The position numbers and the translations under genes were made by a program. The notes under the pieces are model-generated. The model had not been told where the DNA came from, made no database searches, and worked only from the letters and a program-made list of their open reading frames with translations. From NCBI RefSeq assembly GCF_003595215.1, contig NZ_QYZP01000001.1:434001-498000 (forward strand): DNA of 64,000 bases, written 5' to 3'. Shown piece after piece: positions 15,204 through 24,108 of the stretch; the stretch's first letter is position 1, and each line of letters starts with the position of its first letter. The stretch comes from Nesterenkonia natronophila. GTDB taxonomy: Bacteria > Actinomycetota > Actinomycetes > Actinomycetales > Micrococcaceae.

Positions 15204-17333
15204 TTATCTGACGTTGTCGTTGTCCTCCGGTTGCACCGCAGGGATCGTTCCGGAAGCGACAGTCTCGTCGAAGTACTCCTCAGCCGCCTGCTCCCAACCC
15301 TCATAGGAGTGGTGGAACTCAGGGGTGGCGAAGGTTTGATCGGCTCGCAGCGGGTCGCGGTGCGCGCCCTTCTCATCCCAGCTCAGCACGCCGGTCTCCG
15401 GGTTGACGTAGGTAGCTTGCGACGGCAGGTCCTGCACCGCCAACACCAAGTCGTGGCTGGCCTTGCCAGTGACCTCTGGGGCACCACTGCCGGCTCCCGG
15501 CGGCAAGCCTCCGAGGGTGCCGGAGGTGGCACCGAACATGGCTCGCAGGGTCTTGGTCTGCTCGTTGATGATCTGCAGCACGGTCCGCTGAACAGCCGGC
15601 CCTTCGTCCGTCCCTGCCTCTCGCCGGGCAGTGTCGACCACGGCAGCCTTGGAGGCGTGCCGACGGATTCGCACGTATCGGGCGGCTGTACGGCCCTCGA
15701 AGAGGTAGAGCTTGATCTGGGCGAATACCGCAAGAAGCATCACAATGGAGAACGGTGCGGCGGAGGAGATGGCCGCGACCTGCAGAACTCGCAGGGATGA
15801 ATCGGGGTCATCGCCGGCAGCCAGCAGCACGATGGCTGTCAGGGCGATCAGAACAGTCCAGAACACACGCGTCAGTTTGGGAGTCACGGTGCGCCCACCA
15901 AAGGCGAGCACATCGGTCACCAACGATCCGGAATCACCCGAGGTGATGAAGAAAATGGTGACCACCAGGATGGCCAGCACCGAGGTGATGGACGCTATCG
16001 GCAGCTGCTCCAGCAGCTGAAACAAGGAGGCTTCAGTGCCTACTGTTTCACCGCCTTCTCCGTCGTCGACCAGCATCGCCCCTTCGGTCAGCTGGAAGTA
16101 GATGCCGGACGAGCCGAAGATGGAGAACCAGAGGATGCCGACTGCGGTGGGGGCCAGTAGGACCCCGAGGACAAACTCGCGGATTGTGCGGCCACGCGAG
16201 ATGCGAGCGATGAACATGCCGACGAACGGCGCCCAGCTCATCCACCAACCCCAGTAGTAGATGGTCCAGTCTGCTGACCAGCCATTGCCCAGGAGTCCGC
16301 TTTCTTCTGTGCCCGCTCCGACTGCGTAGTCAGTCCCGGTTTCGAACATTAACTGGGGGAAGGCGACTGCATACTCACCGATGTTGGCGATGATGGACTG
16401 AAGGAGGAACAGGGTCGGCCCGGCCAACACCACGAAGAGTGCCAGGACTGCGGCAGCCACCAAATTGAAGTTGGACAGCCATTTCAGTCCCTTATGCACG
16501 CCGGTGATCACTGAGACCGTTGCGATGGCCATGATCACCACTACCAGACCGGTCAGCAGAGGTTCTGAGGCGGGGTCCTCGACCCACCCCAGGAAGCCCA
16601 TCCCGGCAGCAATCTGTTGAGTACCGATTCCCAGGGACGTCACGACGCCGAATACGGTGCCCACGATTGCGAGCACATCGATGACGTGGCCCACCCAGCT
16701 CTCAATGAGCTTACGGCCGAAGATCGGCTCCAGCAGCCAGCGGACGGCCAGGGGGCGTCCGCGACGGAACGTCATGTAGGCCAACCCCAGGCCGATGACC
16801 ACGTAGATCGCCCATGCATGCAGACCCCAGTGGAAGAGGGACTGCCCAATGGCCGAACCAGCGTTTGCAGCTTCGGTGCCCGCAATCACATTGCCCTCAG
16901 AGTCCACTCCGACATCGGCTGTGGCCTCTGCCGGCGCGATCAGATGCCACAGGGGTTCGGCCACGCCCCAGAACACGAGCCCAATGCCCATCCCTGCGGC
17001 GAACAACATGCAGAACCAGGACCCCATGGCGAACTCGGGCTTCTCATCATCGCGGCCCAGCCGAATATTGCCCGCCTTGGACAGGCCGGCCCACAGCGCG
17101 AAGACCACGAAGCCGGTGCAGAGGAGCACATACCACCAGCCCACAGTGTTGACGATGCTGGAGTTCAAAGTTTCGAACGCCTCAGCGCCGAACTGGTTGC
17201 CCCACCATGTGGCGAACGCCAAGGCGATGAGAATGATCACCACCGCAGGAATGAAGACCCACATATTGAGTCCGCGAATCGCATCCGATAAAGACCAATC
17301 TCGTAGTTTTTCGACTTCTGGCTGCGAAGCCAT
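15204..17333 (-). CDS. BCCT-family osmolyte transporter (glycine betaine/choline type)
   Basis: A 709-residue secondary transporter, longer than the usual ~500-600 because of a hydrophilic C-terminal tail of about 170 residues, like osmosensing members such as BetP. It has 12 expected helices, the tryptophan-rich signature WGWWMSWAPFVGMFIA followed by RISRGRTIREF, and FITSGDSGSLVTDVL. It brings in betaine, choline or a related solute, probably with Na+. The ATG at 17333 is chosen over an upstream TTG because AGGAGG sits six bases before it. The upstream region has the inverted repeat GTTAC-N6-GTAAC. Confidence 0.92.
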   Translation of the reverse strand: MASQPEVEKLRDWSLSDAIRGLNMWVFIPAVVIILIALAFATWWGNQFGAEAFETLNSSIVNTVGWWYVLLCTGFVVFALWAGLSKAGNIRLGRDDEKPEFAMGSWFCMLFAAGMGIGLVFWGVAEPLWHLIAPAEATADVGVDSEGNVIAGTEAANAGSAIGQSLFHWGLHAWAIYVVIGLGLAYMTFRRGRPLAVRWLLEPIFGRKLIESWVGHVIDVLAIVGTVFGVVTSLGIGTQQIAAGMGFLGWVEDPASEPLLTGLVVVIMAIATVSVITGVHKGLKWLSNFNLVAAAVLALFVVLAGPTLFLLQSIIANIGEYAVAFPQLMFETGTDYAVGAGTEESGLLGNGWSADWTIYYWGWWMSWAPFVGMFIARISRGRTIREFVLGVLLAPTAVGILWFSIFGSSGIYFQLTEGAMLVDDGEGGETVGTEASLFQLLEQLPIASITSVLAILVVTIFFITSGDSGSLVTDVLAFGGRTVTPKLTRVFWTVLIALTAIVLLAAGDDPDSSLRVLQVAAISSAAPFSIVMLLAVFAQIKLYLFEGRTAARYVRIRRHASKAAVVDTARREAGTDEGPAVQRTVLQIINEQTKTLRAMFGATSGTLGGLPPGAGSGAPEVTGKASHDLVLAVQDLPSQATYVNPETGVLSWDEKGAHRDPLRADQTFATPEFHHSYEGWEQAAEEYFDETVASGTIPAVQPEDNDNVR

Positions 17334-17407
17334 GAAGTTCCTCCTCAATGCGCGTGATGTAGTGAATTACTGCGCCACTCTATACGTGAGCGGACAGACT
17401 GGGTCAG

Positions 17408-17423
17408 GTTACGCGTTGGTAAC
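17408..17423. promoter_or_regulatory. Inverted repeat GTTAC-N6-GTAAC
   Basis: A 5-bp inverted repeat with a six-base spacer, between the divergent BCCT gene (start 75 nt away) and the secreted protein gene (63 nt away). It has the size and symmetry of a dimeric repressor site. No regulator can be assigned. Confidence 0.3.
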
Positions 17424-17485
17424 TTTTTCCTGAGGTTCGCTATTGGGGGTTGGCTAGGGCGTCAGAACGCGTTACTGTGGACGCC

Positions 17486-18811
17486 ATGCCCACAGGCTCT
17501 TATAAGCCTGCGCACCGGATGAGACAGTGGAAAATCGCCAAGACTGGGTCCACCCTGGTCGTTGCTGCGTGCCTAGCACTGGTCACTGTTCCCGCCGCGC
17601 AGTCCAGCACCACAGCTGCAAAGCCAGCAGTTGCAGACGTTGCCCACAACGCAACCCCAGAGTCGCTGTTTCCTGCACCAGGGCAGCCCACCGCTGCCAG
17701 TTCAGATGTTGACAAGACAGAATCCACGGTGGAAAAGGATGCTGACGATCTTCGGGTAGCCACACTGCATGCCAACATCACGGCTGAGCCCCACGCTGAT
17801 GATCCCGTGACTGAACTGATTGCGAGCCTGAGTACCGGTAATCACACCCAAGCGCGAGCAGTAGCCCAGACGGTGCAGATGAACAATCCTGACGTCCTTG
17901 TGCTCACCGGCGTTACCTACGACGAGGATCAGCAGATCGCGCAGCTGCTCAACGAGTACTTGGCAGCCGGGCAGCACTCCGAATCCGGTGTGGACTACCC
18001 CCACGTCTTCACTGCAGGGACAAACTCCGGACGGGAGTCCGGCGTGGACCTCGACGGCGACGGAATCATCGGCGGTTCCGGCGATGCAGTGGGCCACGGT
18101 GACTACCCCGGACATTACGGGATGATCGTCTTTTCTAAGCACCCAATCGTCGACGACGACGTACGCACGTTCCAAGACTTCCTGTGGAGGGACCTGCCGA
18201 AGACGTCAATGCCTGAAGAGCAATATTCCTCGCTGGCTGCCTCGGTGATGCGGCTCAACGAGACCAGCATGTGGGATGTACCAGTCAACGTCGAGGGGGA
18301 GACCGTTCACCTCATTTCCTCCGCTGTGGCTGGTCCGCCTGAGGATGCGGACACGGACCGCGGAGACGACATGCGCCGGGTCCTTGCTGACTACGTTGCG
18401 GGACGGGCCGGCTACCTGTACGACGATCAGGGTGAGACCGGCCATTTGCCACCGGATGCCCCATTCATTGTGGCTGGCATGCCCGCCGTGAGCGTCGACG
18501 AACCGGAGAACATCGAAGTTCTCTTGGAGTCGCCCTTGCTCCGGGACACCCAACCTGAAGCCGTGACCGAGGTGCCTGAGGACCAGCATCCTAACACCAC
18601 GTGGGCCACAGATCCGGTGGACACCCGCCACGTTGCTGACAAGCAGGGTCAGCGAGCTTCTTATGTCCTGCCCTCAACGAGTCTGGAGGTCAGCGACTCA
18701 GGAGTCTTCTGGCCAGCCGAGGGAGAATTCGGGTATGAGGTGGTTGACCCGGAATCTGCATACAGTCTCGAGGACCGCCTGGTCTGGGTCGACCTGACGA
18801 TCAGCGGCTGA
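17486..18811 (+). CDS. Secreted endonuclease/exonuclease/phosphatase-fold protein lacking catalytic residues
   Basis: A 441-residue exported protein. A signal peptide around LVVAACLALVTVPAAQSS follows a short basic N-terminus. The body aligns with the secreted actinobacterial EEP (DNase I-like) family: NPDVLVL at residue 134, YPHVFTAGTNSGRESG, GHYGMIVFSKHPI, MWDVPVNVEGETVHL, and YVLPST and SGVFWP near the end. The residues that bind metal and do catalysis in this family are replaced. The Glu of the LNE motif is Gly142, the His of ASHP is Ala280, GDxN is Gly-Met332-Pro-Ala334, VDYVLPS has Ser392, and the final SDH is LED (428-430). It is probably a binding or scaffold protein. The start could also be the ATG at 17519. 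Confidence 0.8.
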   Translation: MPTGSYKPAHRMRQWKIAKTGSTLVVAACLALVTVPAAQSSTTAAKPAVADVAHNATPESLFPAPGQPTAASSDVDKTESTVEKDADDLRVATLHANITAEPHADDPVTELIASLSTGNHTQARAVAQTVQMNNPDVLVLTGVTYDEDQQIAQLLNEYLAAGQHSESGVDYPHVFTAGTNSGRESGVDLDGDGIIGGSGDAVGHGDYPGHYGMIVFSKHPIVDDDVRTFQDFLWRDLPKTSMPEEQYSSLAASVMRLNETSMWDVPVNVEGETVHLISSAVAGPPEDADTDRGDDMRRVLADYVAGRAGYLYDDQGETGHLPPDAPFIVAGMPAVSVDEPENIEVLLESPLLRDTQPEAVTEVPEDQHPNTTWATDPVDTRHVADKQGQRASYVLPSTSLEVSDSGVFWPAEGEFGYEVVDPESAYSLEDRLVWVDLTISG

Positions 18812-18822
18812 GCGCCTAGACT
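18794..18822 (+). promoter_or_regulatory. Promoter for the EcsC-like gene (leaderless)
   Basis: CTGACG, 17-nt spacer, TAGACT. The -10 box ends seven bases before the ATG at 18830. It lies inside the end of the preceding gene. Confidence 0.5.
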
Positions 18823-18829
18823 CGGGTGT

Positions 18830-19891
18830 ATGGCCTCGACCAAGATTGTGCCCCGAACAGGCGACAGCTCCGTCTCAGCGTCCCCCGCCAACGCGCAGGA
18901 TAGGCGTAGGGCCAAGAAGTCTTCTAAGCCGGTCCTTCGCAATGCGGCCGGTGGCTTCATCGCCGCCAAATCAATCACCCTGGTCTCACGCCAGGCGTTC
19001 ACGGAAGACGGCCAACTCACCGAATCAGCTGAGGCCTGGTTGACCCGCGCGGTGACCGTCCAACGACCTCTTGTGCTGAGAAATCTCCGTAGGCTTCGCA
19101 AGGCCCACCCCACGCTCACCAACAGAGAGCTCGCTGAACGCCTGGACAAAGAGTTCAAGCGCTCGATGACCGGTGGAGGCGCCCTTATCGGTGCCACCGC
19201 GGCTGTCCCGGGGGTGGGGACAGTCACCTCTATGGGACTTTCTGTACTTGCCACCGGAAGTTTTCTGGAAATGTGCGCTCTCTATGCGCAGTCCAAAGCC
19301 GAACTCGCCGGGATTACCACTGAGGACCCGCAACAGGCCAAACTGCTGGTGATGGGAATCATGTTGGGCGAGGAAGGGCGGCAGCTGCTGGGCGAGCTCT
19401 CTGACCAGGCCCAAGGCCGTGGAGCCGGACCGATTGCCTCCATCGCCCCGATAAGCAACGCAGCCGCAGGGTCAGCGGGGGCATCAACCGTGTCCCAACT
19501 CCTAGGCAGCCAAATGCGTAAGCAGTTCGTGCGCAAATTCTTCCTCCGAAGGGGAACCTCCATGGTCGCTCGGGCTGTTCCGTTCGGTATTGGGGCCGTC
19601 GTCGGCGGAGTCGGAAACCGCGTACTGGCTCGTCAGATCACGGTGAGCGCCCACGCAGCGTTTGGGGAGCTCCCCAAGGAGACCCCGCCCGCGCTGGTCG
19701 AAGACTTCCGGCGAGGACTTATTCGAGAGAGGCAGCGGGCAGACCGGAAGAAGCGCCGCGCTAAGAAGCGTCAGTTGAGGGCCTCCACTGAAGCGCAGCG
19801 CAAGGAGCTGAAACAGCGCCGCACGAATCAGAGCCCGCGGAGGGTCGCACCGGCGGAGGAGCCGATGCCCGCAGAGTTTACCCCTGAGTGA
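18830..19891 (+). CDS. Conserved protein, weakly EcsC-like, membrane-associated
   Basis: A 353-residue protein. Two glycine/alanine-rich hydrophobic stretches (residues ~110-150, GGGALIGATAAVPGVGTVTS, and ~245-265, RAVPFGIGAVVGGVGNRVLA) resemble the membrane-associating parts of EcsC-family proteins. The last ~60 residues are very rich in Lys and Arg and may contact membrane or nucleic acid. Starts at an ATG seven bases after TAGACT, so a leaderless mRNA is likely. Function unknown. Confidence 0.6.
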   Translation: MASTKIVPRTGDSSVSASPANAQDRRRAKKSSKPVLRNAAGGFIAAKSITLVSRQAFTEDGQLTESAEAWLTRAVTVQRPLVLRNLRRLRKAHPTLTNRELAERLDKEFKRSMTGGGALIGATAAVPGVGTVTSMGLSVLATGSFLEMCALYAQSKAELAGITTEDPQQAKLLVMGIMLGEEGRQLLGELSDQAQGRGAGPIASIAPISNAAAGSAGASTVSQLLGSQMRKQFVRKFFLRRGTSMVARAVPFGIGAVVGGVGNRVLARQITVSAHAAFGELPKETPPALVEDFRRGLIRERQRADRKKRRAKKRQLRASTEAQRKELKQRRTNQSPRRVAPAEEPMPAEFTPE

Positions 19892-20009
19892 GCTGCTCAA
19901 GGGCACCTGAATCTGCGGAGATGCGGTAATTCAACGCGCCTTCCAGCGCCTCGCGGGTGTCAGGTGTGATCGGTACCATAAGAACACACCTGATGAGAGG
20001 AGAGTCATC

Positions 20010-21047
20010 ATGACTCAGGAACACCCCGGCATTGTGGTCGGCGTGGACGGTTCTGAGCAATCACTGAGGGCGACTCACTGGGCTGCGGCTGAGGCTTATC
20101 GCCGGCAACTGCCACTGACGGTCCTCACGGCCTACTCGATCCCCGCCTTTGCCGCCTCCTCTATGGACGGCGGTTACGCCATGATGGATGACTCCTCACT
20201 CAAAGCTGGCGCAGAGCGCGTCATTGAGCAGGCCAAGCAGTTCCTCAGAGACTATCCGGGTGAGGTGGACTACCGGATTGAGTCCGGTGACCCGACAGCC
20301 GTGCTTCTGGAGTATGCGGATGGTGCTGAAATGCTCGTGGTGGGTTCGCGCGGGCGTGGGGGCTTCTTGGGACGGTTGTTGGGTTCAGTATCTTCGGCGC
20401 TCCCAGCGCATGCGAAGTGCCCGACCGTTCTGGTGCCGCTGAAGTTCTCCCTCAAGGAGGAGAACGCGATGACAACCGCTACTGGTGCTATCCCCGTAGT
20501 CTCCTCCTCCCCTCATCCTGGCGCGGAACCTCCTGACTCCCTTATCAAAGAGGGGGCACACCCGATCCGAACCAGGGACGCACGGCCGGTGGTCGCTGGC
20601 GTGGACGGCTCAGACTACGGCCGAGTAGCGGCTTTGGTTGCAGCGCAAGAAGCCGCGGAGCGCAACGTTGAGTTACGTTTAGTCTGTGCCCTGCCGCCTC
20701 TGGGCTCCACCCTGGTGTGGATTCCCACCCACATCGATGATTCAGATGCACAGGCGGAATTGGAGGAGAAGCTCGGGGCCGGTCGTGCCTGGCTGAAAAG
20801 TCACTTCCCGGAGCTGAGCATTGACATTGAAGTCGTTGACGGTTCGGCGGTGGACGTATTGGTGGAGGAAACCCGCCGATCTCAACTCACCGTGCTCGGC
20901 ACGCGGGGTCGCGGCGGGTTCGCCGGTATGCTCCTAGGCTCCACCTCGCAGGGGGTGCTCCATCACGCTGAGGGTCCGCTGATGGTCGTCCCCGACGGTG
21001 AGGATGAGCGCATCAAGAACCGTGCTGATTTTGGACCCGTGCTCTGA
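20010..21047 (+). CDS. Tandem universal stress protein
   Basis: A 345-residue protein with two UspA domains (residues ~1-145 and ~190-335). Each ends in the ATP-binding pattern G-2x-G-9x-G-S: GSRGRGGFLGRLLGS in the first and GTRGRGGFAGMLLGS in the second. Tandem Usp proteins bind ATP and are induced by stress or dormancy in actinobacteria. Start chosen at ATG 20010 after GAGAGGAGAG. Monocistronic, closed by a strong terminator shared with the convergent NlpC gene. Confidence 0.93.
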   Translation: MTQEHPGIVVGVDGSEQSLRATHWAAAEAYRRQLPLTVLTAYSIPAFAASSMDGGYAMMDDSSLKAGAERVIEQAKQFLRDYPGEVDYRIESGDPTAVLLEYADGAEMLVVGSRGRGGFLGRLLGSVSSALPAHAKCPTVLVPLKFSLKEENAMTTATGAIPVVSSSPHPGAEPPDSLIKEGAHPIRTRDARPVVAGVDGSDYGRVAALVAAQEAAERNVELRLVCALPPLGSTLVWIPTHIDDSDAQAELEEKLGAGRAWLKSHFPELSIDIEVVDGSAVDVLVEETRRSQLTVLGTRGRGGFAGMLLGSTSQGVLHHAEGPLMVVPDGEDERIKNRADFGPVL

Positions 21048-21098
21048 GCCGACCGAACCCCACTGCTGCATTCGATTTTCAGCCTCGCACACAGAAAA

Positions 21099-21137
21099 GC
21101 GACGACGCCCCCACACTTCTGGACGGGGCGTCGTCGC
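21099..21137. terminator. Bidirectional hairpin terminator
   Basis: A 13-bp stem, GCGACGACGCCCC paired with GGGGCGTCGTCGC, between the convergent Usp and NlpC/P60 genes. Confidence 0.8.
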
Positions 21138-21152
21138 CTTCTGTATGAGCGA

Positions 21153-23708
21153 CTAGGCGACTCGGCGGACCATGGTTGGGCTGCCAAACATGCTTCGGAC
21201 GCTCACTCCCGCTCTCGGGTTACCCGCGTCGGCAATCATTCCATTGCCCAGGTAGACCGCCACATGGTAGTCACCCCAGAAGATCAGGTCGCCGGGGCGG
21301 CGGTCGCCCAGGGACACCTGCTGTCCCTGAACCATTTGGTCCCAGGTGGTCCGGCCCAAGCTCACTCCAGCGGCCCGGTAGGCAGCCTGGGTGAAGCTGG
21401 AGCAGTCCCAGGCGTTTGGCCCGTTGGCCCCCAGAACATAGCTGGTTCCTGGGCGGGTGGCTTCGTTGCGGGCCCAGTCCGCAGCGATGGATGCAGCGTT
21501 GCTGCCACCACTGCTGCTGGCTGGCTGTGTCCCACTGCTGGCTGGGGAGGAGCCAGTGGAGGTGCTGCCGCCAGACGTGCTGCCGCTGCTGGAGGAGCTA
21601 TCCGAGGAGCTACTGCCGCCAGACGTGCTGCCGCTGCTGGAGGAACTATCCGAGGAACTGCTGCCACCAGAGGAACTGCCGCTGCTGGAAGAGCTATCCG
21701 AGGAACTGCCGCTGCTGGAGGAGCTCTCTGAGGAGCTGCTCTGCTGACTCCGCAAATTGCTGACGTGGGAGGCCAGTTTGGATGTGGAGACTGTGCCATC
21801 GCTATTGGTCAGCTCGGAATTCTGCAGAGCTGCTCGCCAGTAATCACCACCGGAGCCGGTGAAGCCTGGCTCGAGGCGAGCTCCTTCGCTCAGCAGGCTC
21901 CTCAGCTCACTGCTGAGGTCGTCCCAGTGTGTTGGTGCTGGGTTCGATGACTGAGTCGGCGAAGGTGTTGGCGTGGCCGTGCGGGTCGGCGTGGGGCTTG
22001 GGGTCGCGGTCCTTGTGGGTGAGGGAGTGGGGGACGCGCTCTCTGTAGGCTCGGGAGGCGAGCTCTCCTGCTCGGTGGGCTCCTGAGACGAGCTCTCCTG
22101 TTGAGTTTCACTGGAGCGAGATGTGGCCTGGTTGTTCAGGTAGGACACATGGCCTTCAAGTAGCGTCCAGTTGACCGAACCGCCGCTGGTGGTGAACAAG
22201 TCGTTGCTTTGCAGCAGCGTGTAATAGTCGCGGGCTCCCCCGTCGAAATCCGGTTCCAATTCCGCGGCCTCGGAGAGCAGGGAGGTCTGGCTTGAGCTCA
22301 GCGAGTTGAATGTCGGGACTGAGGCCTCAGTTGCGGTGGGAGTGGGGGACGGCGAAGGCGACACCGTCGGGGAAGGGGACGCGGAAGGCGACGGGCTCGG
22401 TGCGGGCTCTTCAGCCTCTTCGGTTGCCTCTGGCTCCGGCTCTGGCTCGGGCTCTGGTTCCGGCTCTGGCTCGGGCTCCGGCTCTGGTTCCGGCTCGGGC
22501 TCTGGTTCCGGCTCCTCGGCGGCCTGGGTGTTCAAGTGAGCGAGATGGGCTTCGAATGCGTCCCAGTCCACAACGCCATCACTGGTCAGGTCAGAGTTGT
22601 TCAGAACTACTCGGTAGTAATCGGCTGTCCGCTCGAAGCCTTCCAATTCGGCACCTTCGGCGAGCAGCTCACGCTCTGCTGAGCTCAGCGACTCCAAGGT
22701 GGGCACCTCGGTGTCCTCAGATTCTTCGGACGATGTGGCTTCCCCTTCCGCATCGTCCGAAGAATCCTCGGTGGCTTCCGTGGCTGGTTCAGCCTGGTCC
22801 TCAGCGTCCTCAGCGTCTTCCTCTTCGGCAACTGCCACAGCGACCTGCGGTCCGGCGGCGCGAAGCTGACGGATGCGTTCACGCAAGGCCTCGCCGTCGA
22901 GGTTCCCGTCGGCGTCAAAGTACCCGGCTCCTCCGTCAGCGCGCTCATGCTCGCCGTACATGAAGGTGAGGAACTCGCTGAGATCGCCCTCAAATCCTTC
23001 TTCAACCCGAAGCGTCTCCAGGAGATCCCGGAGCACATTGTCGAGGTCTTCCAGCCCCAACCCAGTTGAGCCCTCCTGTGCTCCAGTTTCGACCAGAGTC
23101 TCCGCTGCTTCCTCAGAAGCGCTCTCCGCCGCAGCAGAGGCTGACTCGGCTTCGCGCTGCAGCTGAGCGGCATCTACGGCTTCGCGTTCAGCCTGGTCGG
23201 AACGCTGCTGGTCAGTGGCGTCATCAGCCAATGCGTCGTCATCCCCGAACAGAACATCCGCGGCGGAGGTATCACCGCCCTGGTACTCCTCAGAGGCGTC
23301 CATCGCCAGTGCTGCCTCGGCAGCGACGGCGGCGTCTTCAGCCTCCTGTTCCAGGTCGGCGGCTTCCTGGAGACGAGCCTGGGCCAGCGAGTGCTGGCGC
23401 ATCAGCTCAAGTTCAAGTTCGTCTGCGCGGTCCACGGCCTGATCAATGCGTCCCACGATATCGACCATCATTCGGTCTCGTGCGTGCTGTGACTCTCTGG
23501 CTGTGGAGATATCGTCTGCCGAGGGAACCTCGGGAAGGTCGGTCCGGACCAGAGTCTCGGAGGAGAGGGCTTGGTCGGTGCCCTGTTCGACGATCGAGTC
23601 ATCGGAAGTACGATCGGCGACCAGGCCGGGCAGGGTGGTTCCGACAAGCGCTGTAGTCACGACGGCGGCGGTGACGGCCGCCGCCGCAAGATTGCGGCGG
23701 TGCTTCAC
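21153..23708 (-). CDS. Secreted NlpC/P60 cell-wall peptidase with three novel repeats
   Basis: An 851-residue exported protein. Domain order: signal peptide (1-32); acidic, helical, probably coiled-coil region (~45-215); an Ala/Glu-rich stretch to ~335; repeat A1 at 341-395; a Glu-Pro and Ser-Pro linker (~400-465); A2 at 470-527; a second Ser/Thr/Pro linker; A3 at 598-656; a Ser/Gly linker (~657-735); and a C-terminal NlpC/P60 domain with Cys769 in WDCSSFTQAAY and His815 in DYHVAVYLG. The enzyme should cut peptidoglycan stem peptides. The A repeats share LSS-x6-LL-x-E-x-A-x-LE, then DYY/DYW and N/S-D/E-L, and end in H-x3-L-N/R. They could bind the wall. Low-complexity linkers suit a protein crossing the wall. 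Confidence 0.88.
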   Translation of the reverse strand: MKHRRNLAAAAVTAAVVTTALVGTTLPGLVADRTSDDSIVEQGTDQALSSETLVRTDLPEVPSADDISTARESQHARDRMMVDIVGRIDQAVDRADELELELMRQHSLAQARLQEAADLEQEAEDAAVAAEAALAMDASEEYQGGDTSAADVLFGDDDALADDATDQQRSDQAEREAVDAAQLQREAESASAAAESASEEAAETLVETGAQEGSTGLGLEDLDNVLRDLLETLRVEEGFEGDLSEFLTFMYGEHERADGGAGYFDADGNLDGEALRERIRQLRAAGPQVAVAVAEEEDAEDAEDQAEPATEATEDSSDDAEGEATSSEESEDTEVPTLESLSSAERELLAEGAELEGFERTADYYRVVLNNSDLTSDGVVDWDAFEAHLAHLNTQAAEEPEPEPEPEPEPEPEPEPEPEPEPEPEPEATEEAEEPAPSPSPSASPSPTVSPSPSPTPTATEASVPTFNSLSSSQTSLLSEAAELEPDFDGGARDYYTLLQSNDLFTTSGGSVNWTLLEGHVSYLNNQATSRSSETQQESSSQEPTEQESSPPEPTESASPTPSPTRTATPSPTPTRTATPTPSPTQSSNPAPTHWDDLSSELRSLLSEGARLEPGFTGSGGDYWRAALQNSELTNSDGTVSTSKLASHVSNLRSQQSSSSESSSSSGSSSDSSSSSGSSSGGSSSSDSSSSSGSTSGGSSSSDSSSSSGSTSGGSTSTGSSPASSGTQPASSSGGSNAASIAADWARNEATRPGTSYVLGANGPNAWDCSSFTQAAYRAAGVSLGRTTWDQMVQGQQVSLGDRRPGDLIFWGDYHVAVYLGNGMIADAGNPRAGVSVRSMFGSPTMVRRVA
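21520..21740 (-). repeat. Ser/Gly-coding imperfect tandem repeat
   Basis: Imperfect 39-51 bp direct repeats (core GAGGAGCTATCCGAGGA and variants, plus strand) that encode the Ser/Gly linker before the NlpC/P60 domain. The length may vary between strains by slippage or recombination. Confidence 0.7.
22423..22515 (-). repeat. Glu-Pro-coding hexamer repeat
   Basis: A run of GGCTCC/GGCTCT/GGTTCC hexamers (plus strand) encoding about 15 Glu-Pro dipeptides in the wall-spanning linker. Confidence 0.75.
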
Positions 23709-24108
23709 GGTAGTTCCTCACTTCTTCTCTTGGGCGCGAGTGCCACGTCAGCCTGCCCCGTCTTGGGAGGGGCGGGTTGTGGATCCGATCCAGACGCGGA
23801 CGCTCATATCCCGGGACAAGAATTGTCCCTTCGTGTGAACGGCTGAGATGGGAAACGCGTCTGACAAGAACCCTTCGCGGTGCTGCTGGCGTTCACGATA
23901 ATTGCGAAAAGGTCACGGAAGCAATAGGCCGTGTCGTTTCTGTGACGAAGCTGTGAGGCCATGATCCGCATGTTTACGGGGATCGAGGCTCATAATTCAG
24001 CATCCTTCAACCTTCAAGTAGGTTGAAGGTTGAGGCTCCACAACTTCGGCACAGGGTTGTGCTAAGCCGGTTGGAGAGAGCCGTGATCGGGGAACCTGCC
24101 GTCCGTTA
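23709..24108. other. 400-nt gap upstream of the NlpC/P60 gene
   Basis: No gene seen. It should contain the promoter and 5' leader of the NlpC/P60 gene. It holds two inverted repeats: GGGACAA-N3-TTGTCCC at 23813-23829, ~105 nt upstream of that start, and the longer hairpin at 24004-24029. I looked for a c-di-AMP riboswitch, which often precedes such genes in actinobacteria, and did not find its conserved segments. Confidence 0.55.
24004..24029. repeat. 10-bp inverted repeat (operator-like or hairpin)
   Basis: CCTTCAACCT and AGGTTGAAGG separated by TCAAGT. It is perfect over 10 bp and lies between the metallopeptidase and NlpC/P60 genes (both minus strand). No T-run follows, so an operator is as likely as a terminator. 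Confidence 0.5.

Noticed and set aside
21520..22515. Repeated DNA as a CRISPR array
   Set aside because: The repeats are in-frame Ser/Gly and Glu-Pro codons inside one protein, with no unique spacers.
23709..24108. c-di-AMP (ydaO) riboswitch before the NlpC/P60 gene
   Set aside because: Expected by analogy with other actinobacterial wall hydrolases, but the conserved segments of the RNA could not be found on the minus strand; only short inverted repeats are present.
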